Source: Bacteroides ndongoniae (lineage in GTDB: Bacteria; Bacteroidota; Bacteroidia; Bacteroidales; Bacteroidaceae). From it: a DNA stretch of 64,000 bases. Below the pieces are notes generated by a model. It did no database searches and was not told where the DNA came from. It saw only the letters and a program-made list of their open reading frames with translations. Positions within the stretch are counted from its first letter, which is position 1, and every line of letters starts with the position of its first letter. The stretch is from NCBI RefSeq assembly GCF_900108345.1, contig NZ_FNVV01000014.1:1659664-1723663 (forward strand). Direction: 5' to 3'. A program made the position numbers and the translations under genes. Positions 6,948 to 15,026 of the stretch are shown here, in pieces.

Positions 6948-8794
6948 GCAAATTCGTACTCGCCCCGGCCGGTCTTCGCCAGCAGCCCTTTGTCGGTGAA
7001 GCGTTTCAGCAGCGAGTCGATGGTGTTCTCGGGGATGCCATACCGTTCGGCCTGCACCAGTAGGTCCTGACGGCTGAAACACATGGGCAAGAGATTGAAG
7101 AGCATTTCCGGCCTGCGCACCTGCACGGATTTCACCTCTACAGTGGGGAGGAACTCCAGGATATAACAGGCATGACGATAAAGGGGAGCGGCCAGCGCCA
7201 GTACAGCTTCAAAATCCGCTTCACTGATGGACAGCACTAAGCGCGACACCACACCGTCGGCCACGTTCTCCTGCGGCGTGCCTTCCTCGGCAGCAAGCCC
7301 CGGACAGGCCAGCAGACGACGCATGAAATCGCGCAATCGTTGCTTCTCGTCTGCCTCGCCGGCGGCAGTATCAGCAGTTTCGCTGTCCTGCATCATCGGT
7401 TCGAGCGAACGCAGCAGCGCCACTATGCTCATCATGCGGCACAGGTTGACGGCAATACGGGTCACCGAGCTCTTCATCACGTCGCCATGCGTCGCCCCCG
7501 CGTGACTGAACAGTTGCGACAGATGGCTGTTGAACGCCTGCTTCTGCCCGTCCGTCAGTTCAAAACGAATGGAGCACACTGCTGTCCGCAACATCGCAAG
7601 CAGACGCTCCCACTGCTGCCCCCAGGCGATAAACTTCCGGTCGTAATCCTGTCCGGAAGTGTCGAACTGGTCCACCCATTCCTCGATGGGCGGCATGTAG
7701 TAGAACACCTGACGCGAGAACAGGCCGTTCTCTGCCGAAGGAATCAGCGGTTGCACCTGCGCCGGTGTTCCGCTGAGCAGCACACTGAGGAACGATGAGC
7801 GGCATTCGCGATACTCATGGTTAGTACGCCGGTTGAAAGCCAGGCGTTCATGATCAAAACAGTTGCGCAGCGTATCGCTCCAGTGACCATAATCGGCGCC
7901 GATGGCCGAGCTCACCGTATCGGCTTCCGGCTCACAGATCAGTCCGATGCCGTCGGAATCAATCAGGTTCTCCACGACACCGGTTCCCGAGTTGTTACCG
8001 GGGATAATAAAGAGTTTCAGCGGTGGTTTTTGCGGTTCGGCCTTATTGGCCTTTTCCTTGCCCAGACATTCCCATTGCGAATGTTCCTGCTGATAGGTCT
8101 CCATCGCCTTGCGGTAGTTGGCCATGCAGGTGTTGTGCAAAGGTTCCGCCAGCCTCCGGCTCCACGATATAACGCCCTTTCCCGAAGCGGGGGGCGCAAT
8201 GATAAATGTTTGAAGACAGGGATATTTCATTTTTTTGCCATAAGGCGTGTACAACAGTTTGTTGAGGGTCGACCCGATCACGGTCAGTCCGCCCAACAGC
8301 AGCACATCGCGCTGGGCAGACGTTTCACCGCAGTCCATCATCTGCCGGATGAAAGCAGGCCAGTCATGGTTAGGGAAACAGGTCGGCGGTTCACCTTTCA
8401 CAGGCGACTGCTCCATCACCTCCTCCTTCGGGTTCGCCGGTATCTCCTCGCGCGTACGCGCGCGTGGGTGTGTGTGAGGGACGTTGCAAGATTGCAAGAT
8501 TGCAAGATTCATGTCGATTGTCACTCCCGCCTGTTCGGCCAGATGCCAGACGCTTCCCAGCGAATTTTTCCGGTGTCCGTCTTTCAGGGCGTTGTTGTAC
8601 AACTTGTCAGCATCCGTCGGCCGGTACTTCTCCGATATCCGGCACAAGCGGTGAAAATAGGTTCGGCCCTGTTCGCCGCAACTGTTGGCTATGGCAAAAG
8701 CCATCGACATGTATTCCTGGTAGGTCGGAGCGATGTCTGCTCCCGATTTTTCAACAGCGTCTACCAGCCGCTGCAATAGTTCAATACTTTCCAT
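6917..8794 (-). CDS. DUF3987 domain protein (primase/helicase-like ATPase), interrupted by inverted-repeat arms
   Basis: 625 residues. The N-terminal ~95 residues resemble the BT4734/PriCT-type small domain (PTYQEYMSMAFAIANSCGEQ). The linker at about residues 96-116 is encoded by one inverted-repeat arm (SCNVPHTHPRARTRE). The DUF3987 domain follows, with a P-loop-like APPASGKGVISW, GNNSGTGVVENL, ICEPEADTV, GHWSDTLRNCFDHE, and SVLLSGTPAQVQPL. The C-terminal helix-turn-helix-like end is followed by repeat-encoded SRVRARGCV. Family context: with VirE-N proteins it resembles plasmid or phage replication ATPases, but it recurs in Bacteroides capsule loci with unknown role. It is intact in this orientation. 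Confidence 0.85.
   Translation of the reverse strand: MESIELLQRLVDAVEKSGADIAPTYQEYMSMAFAIANSCGEQGRTYFHRLCRISEKYRPTDADKLYNNALKDGHRKNSLGSVWHLAEQAGVTIDMNLAILQSCNVPHTHPRARTREEIPANPKEEVMEQSPVKGEPPTCFPNHDWPAFIRQMMDCGETSAQRDVLLLGGLTVIGSTLNKLLYTPYGKKMKYPCLQTFIIAPPASGKGVISWSRRLAEPLHNTCMANYRKAMETYQQEHSQWECLGKEKANKAEPQKPPLKLFIIPGNNSGTGVVENLIDSDGIGLICEPEADTVSSAIGADYGHWSDTLRNCFDHERLAFNRRTNHEYRECRSSFLSVLLSGTPAQVQPLIPSAENGLFSRQVFYYMPPIEEWVDQFDTSGQDYDRKFIAWGQQWERLLAMLRTAVCSIRFELTDGQKQAFNSHLSQLFSHAGATHGDVMKSSVTRIAVNLCRMMSIVALLRSLEPMMQDSETADTAAGEADEKQRLRDFMRRLLACPGLAAEEGTPQENVADGVVSRLVLSISEADFEAVLALAAPLYRHACYILEFLPTVEVKSVQVRRPEMLFNLLPMCFSRQDLLVQAERYGIPENTIDSLLKRFTDKGLLAKTGRGEYEFASRVRARGCV
8447..8509 (-). repeat. 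Right arm of 63-bp inverted repeat, inside DUF3987 coding sequence
   Basis: Reverse complement of 6885-6947 with one mismatch. It lies in codons about 96-116 of the DUF3987 gene, between the N-terminal domain and the ATPase domain. About 1.5 kb separates the arms. Confidence 0.95.
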
Positions 8795-9073
8795 TGGAAT
8801 ATAGGATCGATAAAAAATTAAAAGTTAAAAATGAAAAATTAAAAACGAATAATGGATGAGGGAGAGGGGAATCAAGAATTAAAAGTTAAAAATGAAAAAT
8901 GAATAACGGGTGAAGGAGAGGGGAATCAAGAATTAAAAATGAAAAATGAAAAATTAAAAACGAATAATGAATAATGGATGAGGGTTGAGTGTTGAGGGTT
9001 TAGGTTTTAGAGTTGAGAGCCATCAATGCATTGACTTAACTCCTCCAACTCCCTAACTTTTAATTATTAATTA
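8795..9073. repeat. Intergenic AT-rich tandem repeats
   Basis: Two to three imperfect copies of a ~55-60 bp unit (AATTAAAAGTTAAAAATGAA ... GGAGAGGGGAATCAAG) run from about 8815 to 8970. GGTTGAGTGTTGAGGGTTTA, CCATCAATGCATTGACTTAA and CCTAACTTTTAATTATTAAT follow. No gene is seen. Confidence 0.7.
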
Positions 9074-9637
9074 TTAATTCTTCATTCTCTTCGCTTCCTC
9101 ATCATACGCCAGCAAACATCCGCGACACAGATCCTTGTTGGCTTTATCGGGTTGCAGTCCATACTGCAGTTCCAGATAACTCCAGGCAGCTTGAACGGCG
9201 TTTCCGAAGGTTTGCGACAGCGTTTCTTCGGGCATGATGCGATACGAAAGGAAGAGTTTCACACCCCGTCCTCCGGGACTGACAAAAGCTAAGTCGGGAT
9301 TCAGCATGGGATCGGCAGCCAGACGGTCGCGACAGTCCTCCGCCTCTTTCAGCGAAGCCAGATGATCGATGTCAACGACCAGCAGTCCCGAAGGCACCAG
9401 CAGTCCGGATCCCTTGCAATAAGAGAACACGCCGGCAGGTGTCACGTAAGGCAGCCACGCCAGTTTGCGCCGACGATATTCCTGCTTGTCATCGGCCACA
9501 CTCCGTACCTGTTCGGTCAGTTCGCGAAGCCTCGGATTTGTTGTGATATACTCATAAAGTCCCTGAACATTGCAGACTCCGGTCGGGACCTTATTGCTGA
9601 CAGGAGCATTAAAAAAAGACATAATACTGTTAAGCAT
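9074..9637 (-). CDS. BT4734/BF3469-type protein with VirE N-terminal domain
   Basis: 187 residues; the start is the ATG at 9637, and a second ATG five codons in (MSFFNAPVSN) is an equally good choice. The core LPYVTPAGVFSYCKGSGLLV, GLLVVDIDHLASLKEAEDCR, LAFVSPGGRGVKLFLSY is the VirE-N/primase-polymerase-like pattern (hhVDIDH acidic pair and SPGGRGVK). Family inference: a primase-like nucleotidyl-transfer fold that partners with DUF3987 ATPases. It is the first gene of the minus-strand group running to the amidase. The end, CLLAYDEEAKRMKN, looks short compared with longer VirE-N proteins, but the family includes such short forms in capsule loci. Confidence 0.82.
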   Translation of the reverse strand: MLNSIMSFFNAPVSNKVPTGVCNVQGLYEYITTNPRLRELTEQVRSVADDKQEYRRRKLAWLPYVTPAGVFSYCKGSGLLVPSGLLVVDIDHLASLKEAEDCRDRLAADPMLNPDLAFVSPGGRGVKLFLSYRIMPEETLSQTFGNAVQAAWSYLELQYGLQPDKANKDLCRGCLLAYDEEAKRMKN

Positions 9638-10061
9638 TTTAGTAATGATTTACGGTTAACTTCCGCGGTAAAATTACAATAAAAATCTGAATCTACCAAA
9701 CATTTTAACTATATTGATTCACGGATTGATAGGTGTTTTATAGCAGCTTTTTATTTATTGAATAATATAGTCAAAATTGAATGATAAAAGTAACGAATAG
9801 TTGAATTTAGAAAATTGCAAAGAGAACAACACTTCCAGCATACACAAAGACAGTGTTATCTTTGCAGCAACGGCATCTGGTACGGTGCAATACATGTATG
9901 GTAATCATTTTAGTATTACCGCAAATCCATCGCACCCCACCTGGCCTCTTCATTTACGGATATTTTTCACAAAAAAGCAAGAAAAATTAGGTAAAGCCAC
10001 CGAAATCATTTATTTTTGTAAACACGTTATTTTTTAAATCAAAAATAAAACCAGAACGCTC
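9638..10061. other. Divergent intergenic region, no convincing gene
   Basis: 424 bp, AT-rich, between the divergent VirE-N gene and the plus-strand cassette. The composite repeats of the neighbouring gaps are absent. TATCTTTG at 9857-9864 and TATTTTTG at 10011-10018 match the Bacteroides -7 consensus on the plus strand. A 78-codon frame at 9801-10037 has no recognisable features and is not called. Confidence 0.6.
10011..10018 (+). promoter_or_regulatory. Candidate -7 box for the 10062 gene
   Basis: TATTTTTG fits TAnnTTTG and lies 43 bp before the ATG at 10062. No good -33 TTG is seen 19-21 bp upstream, so support is partial. TATCTTTG at 9857 is an alternative further up. Confidence 0.35.
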
Positions 10062-10814
10062 ATGTGCCAAAAGAAAGCATATACAGATGTAATCAGTCAG
10101 TTTGCAGAAGATTTGAATATCAGAATCGTATATTCAAGCTTGCCAGATTTTAAGGATCGGTATATGGTTCACATCCGGGAAAATTATGCCGGGTGTTCTT
10201 TTCGTGAACGTATTATTACGCAAGAGGAAGCTCAAATCATAAACGTGGATGACATCTCTGTAGAACTGGATATCACCATCGAGGACATTATCAGCCAGAA
10301 GGTGTATGTGATAAATGATTTTGCCGACTTTGCCGACTATGAAGCGAAATTGTATGTCGGCGCTTATTTCACGGCTCTCATTTTCCGCCTCAAAGGGCAG
10401 AATTTCCAAGAGGAACATATCAAAGGGATAGCATCTTTACTCGATTTGTCATCTTTTATGCAGCTACTGGATATCACATCTTATACTTGCCGGATGTTTC
10501 ATGCTGTGCTTGTTCCTGAGGAAAGCCTATGGTCTGTTCTGGATGCAGAAGCTTTCACCAATGTAGGAACCAATACCATTAACAGACAATTGTCGGAAAC
10601 ATACCATGACGACGGCTTTGACATTGATTTGAATCGGGATTTACGAAAAGTTACAAATGATACAGGCAAAGAAGAATATGTTTCGCACATTATGACCATG
10701 GTATATCTTCCGGTTCCTCAGGTCTGGGAGCATACTCATGCGTATCTGGAACGTGCGATACATGCTGCCGAAGCAGAAACGACCTTATGTTTTTCAGAAA
10801 AATTATACCAATAA
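10062..10814 (+). CDS. Unrecognised 250-residue protein, first gene of a possible three-gene cassette
   Basis: I do not recognise a family. The protein starts MCQKKAYTDVISQFAEDLNI, has no signal peptide or clear membrane helix, and is acidic (VDDISVELDITIEDI; INDFADFADYEAKLYVGAYF). The C-terminal part (RDLRKVTNDTGKEEYVSHIM, WEHTHAYLERAIHAAEAETT) is probably helical. Its stop codon TAA (10812-10814) shares a base with the ATG of a 53-codon frame, and an MBL-fold gene follows 17 bp after that, so the three may be one operon. It is not a glycosyltransferase or regulator type normally seen in capsule loci. It is probably cargo inserted between the two halves of the locus. Confidence 0.7.
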   Translation: MCQKKAYTDVISQFAEDLNIRIVYSSLPDFKDRYMVHIRENYAGCSFRERIITQEEAQIINVDDISVELDITIEDIISQKVYVINDFADFADYEAKLYVGAYFTALIFRLKGQNFQEEHIKGIASLLDLSSFMQLLDITSYTCRMFHAVLVPEESLWSVLDAEAFTNVGTNTINRQLSETYHDDGFDIDLNRDLRKVTNDTGKEEYVSHIMTMVYLPVPQVWEHTHAYLERAIHAAEAETTLCFSEKLYQ

Positions 10815-10975
10815 TGCCGACATTTCAGAAAGCCCAATCTGCCAAACGTGCTTCTACAGTAAACGTAAAATATGTGCGCACGATGAATCCTTCTGTCACG
10901 GGGGTTACACGCTGTGTTCGCGTCACCGTATCTGCCCATAAATCAGCAAACGGCACACGGGGCTTCCGCAAATAA
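10814..10975 (+). CDS. Possible 53-residue basic protein, translationally coupled
   Basis: ATG at 10814 overlaps the upstream TAA as TAATG, a usual coupling arrangement. The product begins MPTFQKAQSAKRASTVNV and ends ANGTRGFRK. It has 11 Lys/Arg and no Asp or Glu, so it would be extremely basic, as expected for a nucleic-acid-binding or antitoxin-like peptide. It could also be a chance frame, since two other frames here are partly open. Spacing to the next gene is 17 bp. Confidence 0.35.
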   Translation: MPTFQKAQSAKRASTVNVKYVRTMNPSVTGVTRCVRVTVSAHKSANGTRGFRK

Positions 10976-10992
10976 GCCAAACTGTTCCAGCT

Positions 10993-11970
10993 ATGAACTG
11001 TTGCCACAAGAAGTTCTTAATTGAAGATTTCCGTAACTTAAAGTTCCGGATTTTCACTATTGGCTATGCTTCAGAAGGTGAATCGGTGTTGGGTGTGATT
11101 GACAACGGTGACCGGCATCTATATTCATTCGTGATTGATTCGTTTCAGATTAATAACAATAATAATAGTACATTCAACGGAACGCTTGAGAAAATCAAGG
11201 AATTAAAAATTTCTTCGATTGACGCTTTCATCTGGACACATCCGGACACAGACCATTCGACTGGTATACAGGAACTATTGTCCGAAGCAGACAGTGAAGC
11301 TCGCGCACAGATTTTTCTACCCGCCATGTTAAACAAGAATTTGGACATGACAGATGATGCACGTGCAGGTATGGATTATCTGTTTAAGCATTATAACAAC
11401 AAACGAACATACAACATGAGCATGGTCGTGAAAAATCAACCGGAGACTCATTACGATCAGAAACTGACCTTCAAAGAGCATCGAAGCGGACGGGAGATCA
11501 CCGCCGAGTTATATTTTCTGGCTCCTTGCGGTGCTAGGCTCTTACGAAACACCTGCGCCAACAACAGTTTCGACTTCAACCGGTTATCCATCATGTTTGC
11601 CCTAAGAATCAACTATTTTGATTATCTATTCTGTGGTGACTTAATGGGAGACGACGTGCAGTTTTTGGATAAAAATTTTCTTAAGAATGTCTCATTCATC
11701 AAGATACCTCATCACGGTTCATCACGTACTCATCAATTACCCCAATTGATGAAGAGGCAAAATGTCACTGCTCCGATAGCTGCAACAACCACTTTTTCCA
11801 GGTATAACTTACCGGAAAAGAGAGTTATCCGTATGTACCAATCGTTCTGTGAAAGTGTATATTCAACCTCGGAAGGAGCTCATCAATACGGCTGCATTGA
11901 AACAGACTTTAGCATTCGAGATTTATCCTGCAATGTCAAGCTAAGCGGAAATGCCCAAGTATGCGTATAA
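10993..11970 (+). CDS. Metallo-beta-lactamase-fold hydrolase (ComEC C-terminal-like)
   Basis: 325 residues, no membrane segments. The zinc-site motif THPDTDH is at residues 82-88 (His83, Asp85, Asp87, His88). FCGDL has Asp216, and IPHHGSS has His240/His241. These are the signatures of the soluble ComEC/Rec2-like MBL group. Family knowledge: such domains are nucleases or phosphodiesterases, and stand-alone versions often occur in defence or conflict cassettes. The start at 10993 (MNCCHKKFLIEDFRNLKFRI) is 17 bp after the small basic frame. The target substrate cannot be told. Its association with the unrecognised 10062 gene is what makes it interesting. Confidence 0.85.
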   Translation: MNCCHKKFLIEDFRNLKFRIFTIGYASEGESVLGVIDNGDRHLYSFVIDSFQINNNNNSTFNGTLEKIKELKISSIDAFIWTHPDTDHSTGIQELLSEADSEARAQIFLPAMLNKNLDMTDDARAGMDYLFKHYNNKRTYNMSMVVKNQPETHYDQKLTFKEHRSGREITAELYFLAPCGARLLRNTCANNSFDFNRLSIMFALRINYFDYLFCGDLMGDDVQFLDKNFLKNVSFIKIPHHGSSRTHQLPQLMKRQNVTAPIAATTTFSRYNLPEKRVIRMYQSFCESVYSTSEGAHQYGCIETDFSIRDLSCNVKLSGNAQVCV

Positions 11971-12204
11971 TAAATCTTCTAAAATGATGTATTGCTTTAA
12001 AATATAAGTTCAAGCACGGATGACACGGAAAAACATGGTTAATCTGTGATAATCTGCGTTATCTGCGTTGAATAATAGTTGAAGGTTGAGCGTTGAAGGT
12101 TGAGCGTAGTCAATGTATTGGCTTAACTCCTTAACTTCTTAACTCCTTAACTCCCTAACTTCTCCATTCTTTTAATTATTAATTTTTAATTTTTAACTAT
12201 CAAA
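11971..12204. repeat. Composite intergenic repeat upstream of the flippase
   Basis: The order is GCACGGATGACACGGAAAAA, TAATCTGCGTTATCTGCGTT, GGTTGAGCGTTGAAGGTTGA, GTAGTCAATGTATTGGCTTA, ACTCCTTAACTTCTTAACTC, and TTAATTATTAATTTTTAATT ending at the GTG start. This is the same order and orientation as at 3654-3890. Confidence 0.8.
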
Positions 12205-13746
12205 GTGGCTCAAGAATCACGTGTAAAAAAATCATTGCTCAACGCCCGTGTCAACCTGATTTTCTATTTCCTGACACTGGCCCTGAGTTTCTTCTCCCGT
12301 AAAATCTTCCTGGACTGTCTGGGAGCCGACTTTGTGGGTCTGACGGGAACCCTGCAAAATTTGTTGGGTTTCCTTAATCTGGCGGAGTTAGGAATTAGTA
12401 CTGCCATCGGCTACGTACTCTACAAACCCCTGTTCGACCACGATGAAGCAAAGATCAACGAAATCATCTCCGTCTTCGGTTACCTGTACCGCTGGATCGG
12501 ACGCATCATCCTGGGTGCAGGCTGTATCTTAGCTTGTTTCCTGCCCCTCATCTTCCCCGACACCCAGTTCGAATTAGGCATCATCTTCTTTGCCTACTTC
12601 GCCTTCCTGACATCATCACTCATCGGCTACTTTGCCAACTACAAGCAAACTCTGTTGGGTGCCGACCAGAAGAACTATGTGGTTACCGCCTACTTCCAGA
12701 CAGCTACCATTGTCAAGACCCTTATCCAGATGGCGAGTGCCTACTACACCGGTAGTTACTACCTGTGGGTAGTTATTGAGTTAGCATTTGGCATCATCTA
12801 TTCGTTCATTCTTAATTGGAAGATTAATCAGGTTTATCCGTGGCTAAAGAGTGAGGTAAAACAGGGGAAGCTGTTGTTTAAGAAGTATCCGGAGGTGATG
12901 AAATATACGAAGCAACTATTTCTGCATAAAATTGGGGGATTTGTACAATTCCAGATGTCTCCTATATTAATATATTCGTTTGTTTCACTTCAACTAGTCG
13001 CTTATTACGGCAATTATTCTATAATAATAGAAAAAATATCCGTTCTATTTAACAATGTCTTTGGTAGCATTTCAGCAGGAGTTGGCAATCTAATAGCTGA
13101 AGGGAACAAAACAAAAATAATGTCATTATACTGGGAGCTAATATCCCATAGGTTTATATTTGCAGGCCTTTTAGTATTTTTACTATATAAATTAGTACAA
13201 CCATTTATAACATTCTGGTTAGGAACAGAATATCTTCTTGACAATACAGTGTTGTTATTGTTACTAATCAACTTATTTATAACATTAACTAGACTTTCTG
13301 AAACATTTTTATATGGTTTTGGACTATTTAGTGATACTTTATCTCCTTTTTTTGAGACAATAATATATTTAATTGTTTCAATTTTAGGAGGATTTTACAT
13401 AGGATTAAGTGGTATAGTATTAGCAGGTATAGTTAGTCAGTTCATAATAGGATGGATATGGAAGCCCTATTTTCTTTACAGATCAGGATTTAAACATAGC
13501 TTCTATGATTATTTAAAAAATATACTGACTCATATTCTTTTGATTTGCATAGCACTGTATAGTTCTAATTATATAAGTGAATCAATCATTCCATCTAACT
13601 ATCCAGTTAACTTAATTAATATGATAAAGCAAGGATTTATTAGTATACTCATATATTCAATAATAGCATGTAGCCTATTCCTATTATTTACACGAGGTTC
13701 AAAAAGGACATTACAAAGATTATTTATAAAATATGATAACAAATAA
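12205..13746 (+). CDS. Polysaccharide flippase (Wzx-like, MATE/PST superfamily)
   Basis: 513 residues from a GTG start directly after AT-rich repeat. The N-terminus LNARVNLIFYFLTLALSFFS followed by KIFLDCLGADFVGLTGTLQN and LAELGISTAIGYVLYKPLF is typical of oligosaccharide flippases. About 12-14 hydrophobic segments follow. Role: moves lipid-linked repeat units across the inner membrane. Anomaly: about the first 575 bp use GC-ending codons (CTG, GGC, ATC) while the rest, from about 12780, is AT-rich with TTA, ATA and AAT codons like the genes downstream. This suggests a recombination junction inside the gene. It overlaps the next gene by 14 bp. Confidence 0.92.
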   Translation: MAQESRVKKSLLNARVNLIFYFLTLALSFFSRKIFLDCLGADFVGLTGTLQNLLGFLNLAELGISTAIGYVLYKPLFDHDEAKINEIISVFGYLYRWIGRIILGAGCILACFLPLIFPDTQFELGIIFFAYFAFLTSSLIGYFANYKQTLLGADQKNYVVTAYFQTATIVKTLIQMASAYYTGSYYLWVVIELAFGIIYSFILNWKINQVYPWLKSEVKQGKLLFKKYPEVMKYTKQLFLHKIGGFVQFQMSPILIYSFVSLQLVAYYGNYSIIIEKISVLFNNVFGSISAGVGNLIAEGNKTKIMSLYWELISHRFIFAGLLVFLLYKLVQPFITFWLGTEYLLDNTVLLLLLINLFITLTRLSETFLYGFGLFSDTLSPFFETIIYLIVSILGGFYIGLSGIVLAGIVSQFIIGWIWKPYFLYRSGFKHSFYDYLKNILTHILLICIALYSSNYISESIIPSNYPVNLINMIKQGFISILIYSIIACSLFLLFTRGSKRTLQRLFIKYDNK

Positions 13747-14293
13747 AGAAGATCTAAAACGCTATCTCCAAATAGATAAAGCGACATTGGGTATTCCACA
13801 AAATAGAAAGAGGCCCAAATTCTATGGAGATGAGATATGGAAGTTCCTAATAATCTTGAGGTTACACGAATATTTCAATAACTGTTACAAATCAAAATTT
13901 GATAGATTACTGCTTAGCTTTTTTAGTAAACTACATCATTATTATGGTTTAAAACTAGGTTTTGAAATTCCAATTAACGTGTTTGAAGAAGGATTAAAGA
14001 TAAACCATTGCGGTCCAATAATCGTAAATGAAAAAGCAAAAGTAGGTAGATACTGTGATATTCATGTTGGTGTGAATATCGGACAAAATATTCAACCCGA
14101 CGAGGTTCCTATTTTAGGCGATAATATCTGGATAGGCCCTGGAGCCAAAATATTTGGGAAAATAAGAATCGCAGATGAAATAGCAATTGGCGCCAATTCC
14201 GTAGTGAATAAAAGTTTTCTAGAAAGTAATATTACAATTGCCGGAATACCAGCAAAAAAAATAAAAGAAGTAGGAAATCCATATAAAAGATAA
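13733..14293 (+). CDS. Serine-acetyltransferase-like left-handed beta-helix transferase
   Basis: 186 residues. An N-terminal helical part (about 1-75) is followed by a hexapeptide-repeat region: FEEGLKINHCGPIIVNEKAK, VGRYCDIHVGVNIGQ, PILGDNIWIGPGAKIFGKIR, IADEIAIGANSVVNKSFL and a typical end IAGIPAKKIKE. Family role: transfers acetyl from acetyl-CoA; in a capsule locus the acceptor is more likely a sugar or sugar-linked serine than free serine. It starts within the last 14 bp of the flippase, so the two are translationally linked. GC is low, as in the following four genes. Confidence 0.85.
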   Translation: MITNKEDLKRYLQIDKATLGIPQNRKRPKFYGDEIWKFLIILRLHEYFNNCYKSKFDRLLLSFFSKLHHYYGLKLGFEIPINVFEEGLKINHCGPIIVNEKAKVGRYCDIHVGVNIGQNIQPDEVPILGDNIWIGPGAKIFGKIRIADEIAIGANSVVNKSFLESNITIAGIPAKKIKEVGNPYKR

Positions 14294-14296
14294 AAA

Positions 14297-15022
14297 ATGA
14301 TACCGAAGAAAATACATTATTGTTGGTTTGGGAAAAAGCCCAAAGGCGAACTTGTCATGAAATGCATTAATTCATGGAAAAAGAAATTACCAGATTATGA
14401 GATTATAGAGTGGAACGAAAAAAATTTTAATATTTACGCATTAAAATTTACAGCACAAGCTTATCGCATTGGTAAATATGCATTTGTCGCAGATGTTGCA
14501 CGATTATATGCATTATACCATTATGGAGGTATTTATTTAGACACAGATGTTGAAGTAATCAAAACATTTGATCCTTTTTTAGATAAGAAAGCTTTTATCG
14601 GCTATGAAGATAATAGAAATATGATATGCCTTCAAACCGCAGTTATAGGAAGTTGTATCCATAATCCGTTAATAGGAGAATTTTTAGCATATTATAAAAA
14701 TATTCCATTCATTAAAAATCTAACAGAATACAATGATACAACTAACGTAGTAATAATAAGCAACATTTTAACATCAAAGGGCATTATATTAGATAACAAG
14801 TATATCAATTACAATAATTTAATCCATATTTATCCAAAGGATTATTTTTGTCCTAAAGACCCAGATGATAATATCAAATTAACTGATAACACAGTTTGTA
14901 TACATTACTATTCTGGAACTTGGTGCCTTACTGTCCCCAAAAAGCATAGGTGGTTTGTTAACATATTTGGTGAAAGTACTTACTTTAAATTAGGTAAATT
15001 AAAAAAGAAACTAAAATGTTAA
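14297..15022 (+). CDS. Glycosyltransferase with DXD motif (GT32-like)
   Basis: 241 residues. MIPKKIHYCWFGKKPKGELV, SWKKKLPDYEIIEWNE, FVADVARLYALYHYGGIYLD and TDVEVIKTFDPFL are classic for the capsular DXD-sugar-binding/OCH1-like family; the DTD of YLDTDVE is the nucleotide-sugar metal site. Role: adds one sugar to the lipid-linked repeat unit at the cytoplasmic face. It starts 3 bp after the acetyltransferase stop and is followed by the next glycosyltransferase after 4 bp, consistent with one operon. Donor and acceptor cannot be read from the sequence. Confidence 0.9.
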   Translation: MIPKKIHYCWFGKKPKGELVMKCINSWKKKLPDYEIIEWNEKNFNIYALKFTAQAYRIGKYAFVADVARLYALYHYGGIYLDTDVEVIKTFDPFLDKKAFIGYEDNRNMICLQTAVIGSCIHNPLIGEFLAYYKNIPFIKNLTEYNDTTNVVIISNILTSKGIILDNKYINYNNLIHIYPKDYFCPKDPDDNIKLTDNTVCIHYYSGTWCLTVPKKHRWFVNIFGESTYFKLGKLKKKLKC

Positions 15023-15026
15023 AAAG

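Noticed and set aside
7817..8779. 320-codon plus-strand frame opposite the DUF3987 gene
   Set aside because: The minus strand carries a recognisable 625-residue protein. The opposite frame has no recognisable features.
9801..10037. 78-codon plus-strand frame in the divergent gap
   Set aside because: No motif or family resemblance; it spans the promoter-like boxes of the next gene.
10738..10941. Cys-rich 67-codon frame across the end of the 10062 gene
   Set aside because: It mostly overlaps the end of that gene in another frame and has no independent start context.
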